This document shows positions 57,141 to 64,000 of a stretch of 64,000 nt of DNA, piece after piece. Source of the stretch: Adenophora triphylla var. japonica (Eukaryota; Streptophyta; Magnoliopsida; Asterales; Campanulaceae). The stretch lies in contig JAFEMH010001456.1 of assembly GCA_022495995.1 (NCBI GenBank), positions 158,501 through 222,500 of the forward strand. Direction: 5' to 3'. The notes below the pieces were generated by a model, which searched no databases, was not told the DNA's origin, and was given only the letters and a program-made list of their open reading frames with translations. Position 1 is the stretch's first letter. Each line of letters begins with the position of its first letter. Both the position numbers and the translations under genes were made by a program.

Positions 57141-57510
57141 TTTCACTCTTAAAAACAGGGCTTCACTCAAGACTGAAATTATAAGGAAAGGATAGGAAAG
57201 GATAGGTATATATATGGACAGTGAGAAGGCGCCATCGAAGTTGAATTTGAATTCAAATTTGAATGTGAATTCAAATTTTTGCTATAATGATCAGAAGTAC
57301 TGAAGATATGAAATAAATATCTTATCAAAAATGGAAGGTTCAATTACATATTGTCATGAAGGGGACACCTGTCATTTTTCTTAGCTACTATGAAGCCATG
57401 TGTTAAAATCACCTGTGAATCACAATAACATTACACGTCCCACAACCATTTGTGCAGATTTGGGTCAAGGATTACCTAGTTAATTAGTGATTTTTGAATA
57501 TTGGGATTTA
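57141..57510. other. Upstream region of the Helitron RPA gene
   Basis: The minus-strand promoter side of RPA. An inverted-repeat-rich stretch TTTGAATTCAAATTTGAATG…GAATTCAAATTT (57246-57278) stands out. No gene is seen. Confidence 0.45.
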
Positions 57511-60500
57511 TATTTGGTGTTGATACTATTTACTCCCTCCGTCCCACGTAAATGCAGACTTATTTCCATGTTGGTCCGTTCCATGTAAATGTGGACTGCC
57601 CAAAATGGAAACAAATATTCACTATTTCACCCACTGATTCTCTCTCCTACAAAAATATGTACTCAATTTAAATTATAAAAGAATAATACTTCTATAAAAT
57701 AGTATAAATTTAATTTTAAAAATATATATTACTTGTAACACAAAATGAATAACCGAAAAAAAAACGACATTTTCTATCCAAAAAAATAGACAATACTTTA
57801 TTCATCCCAATGAATATGAAAAAAAAAAATATTGCTTAATTACAAATATTAATTTTAGAGGCGAAAGAGATAGTATTAATTTTTAAAAAGTGGATATAAA
57901 ATAAAAATCTTGGGAAAAACCAGCCAATCCGAGATCGGCATGTGTCAAAAAAAAAAAAATAGAAAAATCCGGACGCCTGCACGAGCCTTTGTCGGCGGGT
58001 GTAAGGCACGCGCTAGTTTCTAGCCCACTTAGCGCCTGCCACGTCGAATGTGCCCTACTTCTATCCGTCTCAAAAGATTGTGCATTTATAAAGACGAATA
58101 TCGGGGAAAATGACCGTAATTTTTAAAATTGTGATTGAAGTGCATGTGAATATTCTAAGAAATATATATACTTCACACTTCATTAATTTTTCAATAAAAA
58201 GATATTGACAAATTAAATAGGAAAATTAACAAAGTATTATTAAGAACTTTAAATTTTAAGGCCTGAATTTTTTTCCTGTGTCCAAATCAAAGAAAAATAG
58301 TCTATATGTAAAGGAAAAAAAATAATGATTTTAGTTGTAAAAAATATTATAAATTAATAATCTTATTAAAGAAAGAGGTTTTTTTATGTGTCCAAATACC
58401 CCACAACTTCAGTGTAAATAAGAAAATAATATTAAAGAAAGAGGTTTTTTTATGTGTCCAAATCAAATGAAAATAGTCTCTATGAGTAGAGAAAAAAATT
58501 ATTATGAAATTTCATGTAAAAAAAATTTTAAACACATTATTTTATTATTAAATAATTGAGGTAAAAAAAAAGGGGAAAAAAAATTCGGGAAAAATATAAG
58601 CCAATCATAGAAAGACACGTGGATTTTCAATTGTTATCAGATATTTGGTGTTGATACTATTTACTCCCTCCATCCCACGTGAGAACATCTTATTTCCATG
58701 TTGGTCCGTCCCACGTAAATGTGGACTGCCCAAAATGGAAATAAATATTCAATATTTCACCCACTGATTCTCTCTCCTACAAAAATATGTACTCAATTTA
58801 AATTATAAAAGAATAATACTTCTATAAAATAGTATAAGTTTAATTTTAAAAATATATATTACTTTTAAAAAGAAATGAATAACCGGGAAAAATACGACAT
58901 TTTTTATCCAAAAAAATGGGAATTACTTTATTCATCCCAATGAATATGAAAAAAAAAAATTGCTTCATTACAAAAAGTAATTTTAGAGGTGAAAGAAATA
59001 GTAGTAATATTTAAAAAGGGGATATAAAATAAAAATCTTGGGAAAAATCAACCAATCCGAGATCGGCATGTGAAAAAAAAAATAATAATAAGAAAACTCC
59101 GGACGCCTGCACGAGCCTTTGTCGGCGGGTATATGGAACGCGCCAGTTTCTAGCCCACTTAGCACCTGCCACGTCGAATCTGCCCTACTTCTATCCGTCT
59201 CAAAAGATTGTGCATTTATAAAGACGAATAACGGGGAAAATGACCGTAATTTATAAAATTGTGATTGAAGTGCATGTCGCCCTTAATAAATATATATACT
59301 TCACACTGCATTAATTTCTCAATAAAAAGATATTGACAAATGAAATAGGAAAATTAACAAAGTATTATTAAGAACTTTATATTTTAAGAAGCTGTGTACA
59401 AATCAAAGAAAAGTAGTGTATATGTAAAGGGAAAAAAATAAAGATTTTAGTTGTAAAAAATATTATGAATTAATAATCTTATTAAAGAAAGAGGTTTTTT
59501 TATGTGTCAAAATACCCCACAACTTTGGTGTAATTAAGAAAATGATATTAAAGAAAGAGGTTTTGTTATGTGTCCAAATCAAATAAAAATAGTCTCTATG
59601 AGTAGAGAAAAAAATTATTATGAAATTTCATGTAAAAAAAATTTTAAACAAATTATTTTATTATGAAATAAGTGAGGTAAAAAAAAAGGGGAAAAAAATT
59701 CGGGAAAAATATAAGCCAATCATAGAAAGACACGTGGATTTTCAATTGTTATCAGATATTTGGTGTTGATACTATTTACTCCCTCCGTCCCACGTGAGAA
59801 CATCTTATTTCCATGTTGGTCCATCCCACGTAAATGTGGACTGCCCAAAATGGAAATAAATATTCACTATTTCACCAACTGATTCTCTCAGCTAAAAAAA
59901 TATGTACTCAATTTAAAATATAAAAGAATAATACTTCGATAAAATAGTATAAGTTTACTTTTAAAAATATATATTACTTTTAACAAAAAATGAATAACCG
60001 AAAAAAATACGACATTTTTTATCCCAAAAAATGGGAATTACTTTATTCATCCCAATGAATATGAAAAAAAAATAATATTGCTTCATTACAAAAAGTAATT
60101 TTAGAGCCGAAAGAAATAGTAGTAATTTTTAAAAAGTGGATATAAAATAAAAATCTTGGGAAAAACCAGCCAATCCGAGATCGGCATGTGAAAAAAGAAA
60201 AAAAATAAGAAAACTCCGGACGCCTGCACGAGCCTTTGTCGGCAGGTATAAGGAACGCGCCAGTTTCTAGCCCACTTAGCACCTGCCACGTCGAATCTGA
60301 CCTACTTCTATCCGTCTCAAAAGATTGTGCATTTATAAAGACGAATAACGGGGAAAATGACCGTAATTTTTAATATTGTGATTGAAGTGCATGTCGACCT
60401 TAAGAAATATATATACTTCACACTGCATTAATTTCTCAATAAAAAGATATTGACAAATGAAATAGGAAAATTAACAAAGTATTATTAAGAACTTTATATT

Positions 60501-60887
60501 TTAAGAAGAGAATTTTTTTCCTGTGTCCAAATCAAAGAAAAGTAGTCTATATGTAAAGGGAAATAAATAAAGATTTTAGTTGTAAAATATATTATAAATT
60601 AATAATCTTATTAAAGAAAGAGGTTTTTTTATGTGTCAAAATACCCCACAACTTTGGTGTAATTAAGAAAATGATATTAAAGAAAGAGGGTTTTTTATGT
60701 GTACAAATCAAATGAAAATAGTCTCTATGAGTGGAGAAAAAAAATCATTATGAAATTTGGTGTAAAAAATTTTTAAAACGAATTATGTTATTATTAAGTA
60801 ATTGAGGTAAAAAAAACGGGATAAAAAAAATTCGGGAAAAATATCAGCCAATCATAGAATGACACGTGGATTTTCAATTGTTATCAG
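57511..60887. repeat. Three tandem copies of a 1.12-kb non-coding unit inside the Helitron
   Basis: Unit starts (ATATTTGGTGTTGATACTAT) lie at 57511, 58641 and 59756; the third unit ends at 60887. Spacings are 1,130, 1,115 and 1,132 bp. Each begins with a MITE-like TACTCCCTCC(G/A)TCCCACGT head. Each also holds a GC-rich block (GGACGCCTGCACGAGCCTTT) in otherwise AT-rich DNA and ends CACGTGGATTTTCAATTGTTAT. Units 2 and 3 are more alike than unit 1. Confidence 0.92.
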
Positions 60888-61180
60888 ATATTTTCAATTA
60901 AGACATGTACGCAAATGTCGAAATTGCTCTTCCTTATAAGGGTGACACCTGTCAAAAAAAAAAAAAAAAAAAAAGAAAAACTACCTCCGTCCACGCACCA
61001 ATGGCTCCTCGTGAACGGCACACGCCAACTCACGCCTACATATTGCCTGCCACGGGGTATTTCTTGATTGTTATCTTCATTTTCGCCATCTTGTGAAATG
61101 ACTAATTTGCCCTTGGTTTTAAGGGGGAAAGTGAGACATGCCTCTATCTCTATGTAGATAGATACAGATAGAGATTTTCA
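60888..61180. repeat. Internal copy of the Helitron 5'-terminal segment
   Basis: TGTCGAAATT(G/A)C(C/T)CTTCCTTATA(A/G)GGG(T/C)GACACCTGTC, a poly-A run, the CTCCGTCCACGC(A/G)CCA block and the TTGCC/TACCCT…GGTTTT end are shared with 62045-62295. Both copies end near an AGATAGA motif. The unit would be a fourth, partly related member of the 1.1-kb series. Confidence 0.75.
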
Positions 61181-62328
61181 AGCCCAACATGAAATGTAAA
61201 AGAAAACATTACTATATTAGTACAAATATTGAAAGGAAAAAAAATAAGAGAAAAAAATTATGAAATTAGAAATAAACATGTCATATATATTTACATTAAC
61301 TCTTCATGAACATAATTACGATATTTATTTTCATAAACATTACTATATTAGTACAATTGCTATCTATATTCCTTAAAATATTGACATGCACTGAAATAAA
61401 AATTTTAAAAATGATGGCGATCTTTCACGATATTTGTCTTTATAAATGCACAATTTTTTGAGAAGGACAGAAAAATCGAAAAATTTAATCATACACTATT
61501 GACTATGCTTCAAATATTTTTTTTAAATAAAGTAAATAAATTATTTGATTTATCGAACTAAAATATAGTCAATAACCATATTACCCCTTCCAACTCATTA
61601 TCCTATAGCCCAATTAGTATTATTATTATCATTTATAATTAAAAAAAAATTTCATGATTTATTCATCTAAAAATACTAACAATTGTTTTTTTTTTAATTT
61701 TATATTCTTTAATTTCATGATTAGTAAAATTAGTATTATTATTATTATCAATTATAATAAAAAAAAATTCTTCACACTTAATTATTTTTCACTAAAAATA
61801 TATTGAAAACTAAAAATGATAAGTAATAAATTTATATTTAAAAAAGAGGTTTTTTTTTCTATGTCTAAATGAAATAAAAATAGTCTCTATTTATAGAGGA
61901 AAAAAAATTATGAATTTTGGTGTAAATTTTTTTTTTAAAAAAAGTATATTTTTATTAAATAATTTAGGTAAAAAAAAGGGGATTAGAAATAAATATCTGA
62001 AAAAATATCAGCCATTCATTGAAAGCCACGTGGATTTTCAATTGTTATAATATATTTTCGAATATGCCATGGACAGAAATGTCGAAATTACCCTTCCTTA
62101 TAGGGGCGACACCTGTCCAAAAAAAAAAAAAAAAAAAAGGATTACTTCCTCCGTCCACGCGCCAGTATATCCGCGTGAATGGCACGCGCCACCTGACGGC
62201 CACATATTGCATGCCACGTGGTTTTTCATGCTTCTTATCTTCATTTTTGCCACCTTATGAATTGACTTTTTTACCCTAGGTTTTTGGGGGGGAAAACATT
62301 GGCAATCCTGGTTTTATATATAGATAGA
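61181..62328. other. AT-rich Helitron 5' region and 5' terminus
   Basis: No gene is visible. It contains ATTATTATTATC runs (61618 and 61737), the shared tail block before 62040, and the terminal TCTATCTATATATAAAACC (minus) that ends the element at 62328. Confidence 0.7.
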
Positions 62329-64000
62329 TGGGAGCTCTCAATATTCCCAAAACTGTCATAACTCAGTTGAACAGCCTTTTTGCAAATTTTTTATGGAATA
62401 ATGGGGTAGACGAAAAGGTACACAGGCTTTCTTGGAGAAAGTTTTATAGACCTAAGGAAGAAGGAGGGCTAGGCATCAGAAACTTAGAGGAAGTAAATGC
62501 TGCCTTGATCACTAAATTGGCATGGACTTACTTACAAGGGCAGTCTCTATGGGCCAACTTTATGCAGGATAAATTTCATGGTACAAAATCAACAGTGGCA
62601 TCTCACATCTGGAATGCAGTGGGTGAAATCCTCCCAAGTTTGTCACATCATAGTATTTGGGAGGTGGGAGAAGGAAATATTAGTTTTTGGAACACAAACT
62701 GGACTGGGACTGTGCTAGGAGGCAATTCAACAGACAACTTAAGTGTTAAGGAAGGTTTGGCACAGATTGAGGAGATGCGACCTTTTATTCCTAGCCAATT
62801 TCATGAAGATATTCTGAGAGTTAAAACAAACAAGGAGAATCTGATGTTTTGAGATTCACTCTGTCCAATTCAGGAAGGTTTGAAACTGGGATTTGATGGC
62901 AGTTTATTTATAAGGAGAAAGGATGAAAAGGTCAAATGGGGAAAGAAAATTTGGCATAATTGCATTTCAACAAAAGTAAGTTGTTTTTGGTGGAGGATGT
63001 GCTTAAATGGCTTGGCTGTTGATTGCAAAGAAGAGGAATTGCTTTGGTTTCAAAATGTTTATGCTGCAAGGATAATCCTAAACTTGAGACAGGTATGCAT
63101 CTATTCCTTCAATCTGAACTAGCTGAAAGTATATGGCAACAACTGGCTATGTTGTTTGGTCTACACTCTGTTTACACATCTTTTGAAGTATAAAAAAAAA
63201 AAGTTTACACATCTTTTGAACACATGTGGGATGTATGGATGCATAAAACATCTCTGAGATCACAGGCAGGTTTGGTCAAGATGGGGATAATAATGTTTGG
63301 ATGTTGGGAAATATGGAAGGCTAGATGCAAGATGAAATATGAAGATGTTCCAATAAACAAGTTTGAGATTCTGAAATAGGTCAGAAGCAGTTTACAGGAT
63401 ATGTGCTTTCATTTTTCTCCAAAAACTGAACACAAAGCAAGGGATTTGCTTATTCTTTCTCAGCTTAACATCTCAACTAAAGCTACTAAAACAAGGGTAG
63501 CCAAACCTGTTAGATGGGAGCTGCCAGATCAGAATAAACACAAGTTAAACACCGATGGATCAGCCAAAAATCACATACGCACTGGAGGTGGAGTTACAAG
63601 AGATGATAGGGGAGCTGTGATGGCTGCCTTTTCTAATTATTATGGTGCTGGTACAAATATGAATGGTGAGACATTAGCTCTTAGAGATGGATTGAGAATA
63701 TGCCATCAATTACAGTTGCAAATGTAGAAGTGGAATCTGATTCATTGGTGGCTGTGAAGGTGATACAACAGAAATGTGAGGTTCGATGGGAGTTTGTATA
63801 TGAGTTTAGAGATTGCAAAGATATGTGTAAAGATTGGTCAATTGGGCATGTGTATAGAGAAGACAACAAGGTGGCAGACAGATTAGCTAATGAGGCACAT
63901 GTACATAAAGGAAAGAAGACATATATCCCTCCTCAAAAGCTTCCAACTGATGTGAAAGAGGCTTTACATAATGATCATTTTGGAAATTTTGCTTATAGAA
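62329..64000 (+). pseudogene. L1-type LINE, right part: RT end, zinc-binding domain, RNase H
   Basis: The frame continues from 37778: GALNIPKTVITQLNSLFANF, then WRKFYRPKEEGGLGIRNLEE and AWTYLQGQSLWANFM. TGA at 62850-62852 stops it in the same frame before KVKWGKKIWHNCISTKVSCFWWRMCLNGLA, the RT zinc-binding (zf-RVT) region. After frameshifts, an RNase H domain follows from about 63530 (NTDGSAKN, GETLALRDGL, VEVESDSLVAVKVI, REDNKVADRLANEA), running to the window end. Several stops make it a dead copy. Most of its damage could predate or postdate the Helitron. Confidence 0.92.

Larger units (their letters stand above)
37779..62328 (-). mobile_element. 24.55-kb Helitron with RepHel and RPA genes, inserted in a LINE
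   Basis: Read on minus, the element starts TCTATCTATATATAAAACC at 62328, preceded by A. It ends …CCCGTGC-ATC-GCACGGG-AGTCAAT-CTAG at 37779, followed by T. TC start, sub-terminal hairpin about 10 nt from a CTRR end, and A|T insertion are the Helitron hallmarks. Removing it joins ACTA to TGGG and restores the LINE frame without gain or loss of a base. Cargo from 5' to 3' on minus is tandem repeats, an RPA1-like gene (57140-49351), non-coding DNA with exon-like fragments, RepHel (45777-40872), a 231-bp repeat and a captured segment. Without the nested copia it is about 18.8 kb. Confidence 0.95.

Overview
The window is eukaryotic nuclear DNA from a flowering plant, most likely a eudicot. It has GT-AG introns, long AT-rich intergenic stretches, Stowaway-like MITEs, Ty1/copia and Ty3/gypsy LTR retrotransposons, an L1-type LINE, a Helitron with RPA and RepHel genes, a coiled-coil NLR and a kiwellin gene. 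No CRISPR array, operon or prokaryotic signal was seen. Host genes are a minority; most of the window is nested mobile DNA.

Region 1 (1-12.8 kb) reads as one large gag-bearing but pol-less Ty3/gypsy-type element of Ogre/Tat flavour whose left end lies outside the window. It holds many tandem repeats, a zinc-knuckle gag-like ORF with one in-frame TAG (2152-3600), an antisense plant-mobile-domain (PMD) gene (9371-6924), 42-bp hairpin repeats, an 84-bp palindrome-bearing promoter repeat, a TATA box and a tRNA-Arg-type primer-binding-like site at 12748.

Region 2 (13.8-19.1 kb) is the 3' end of a host SNF2/Rad5-16-type helicase gene (CHR28-like). Its last two exons are 13777-13986 and 19002-19112. 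The 5-kb last intron holds gene fragments (TRAP-beta signal-peptide exon, an antisense unknown exon), a TTATAAG-rich repeat and a MITE.

Region 3 (19.5-23.8 kb) is a decayed copia element. Its 3' LTR was hit, 7 bp from its end, by a complete 2.78-kb gag-protease-only copia element with 5-bp target duplications.

Region 4 (23.8-36.8 kb) holds a frameshifted kiwellin gene, two Stowaway-like MITEs, a SINE remnant, a nonsense-broken CC-NLR, an MCTP (C2-domain) fragment, an NLR N-terminal relic, and a 1.37-kb LTR element that carries an intronless piece of a GDSL esterase/lipase.

Region 5 (37.6-64.0 kb) is an L1-type LINE interrupted by a 24.55-kb Helitron (37779-62328, minus strand). The Helitron has a CTAG terminus plus hairpin, a TC terminus, RepHel, an RPA1-like gene, captured exon-like fragments and large tandem repeats. 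Deleting it joins A to T and restores the LINE reading frame exactly. A 5.77-kb copia element (50167-55935) in turn sits inside an RPA exon, and deleting that restores a 492-codon RPA frame. Insertion order is therefore LINE, then Helitron, then copia.
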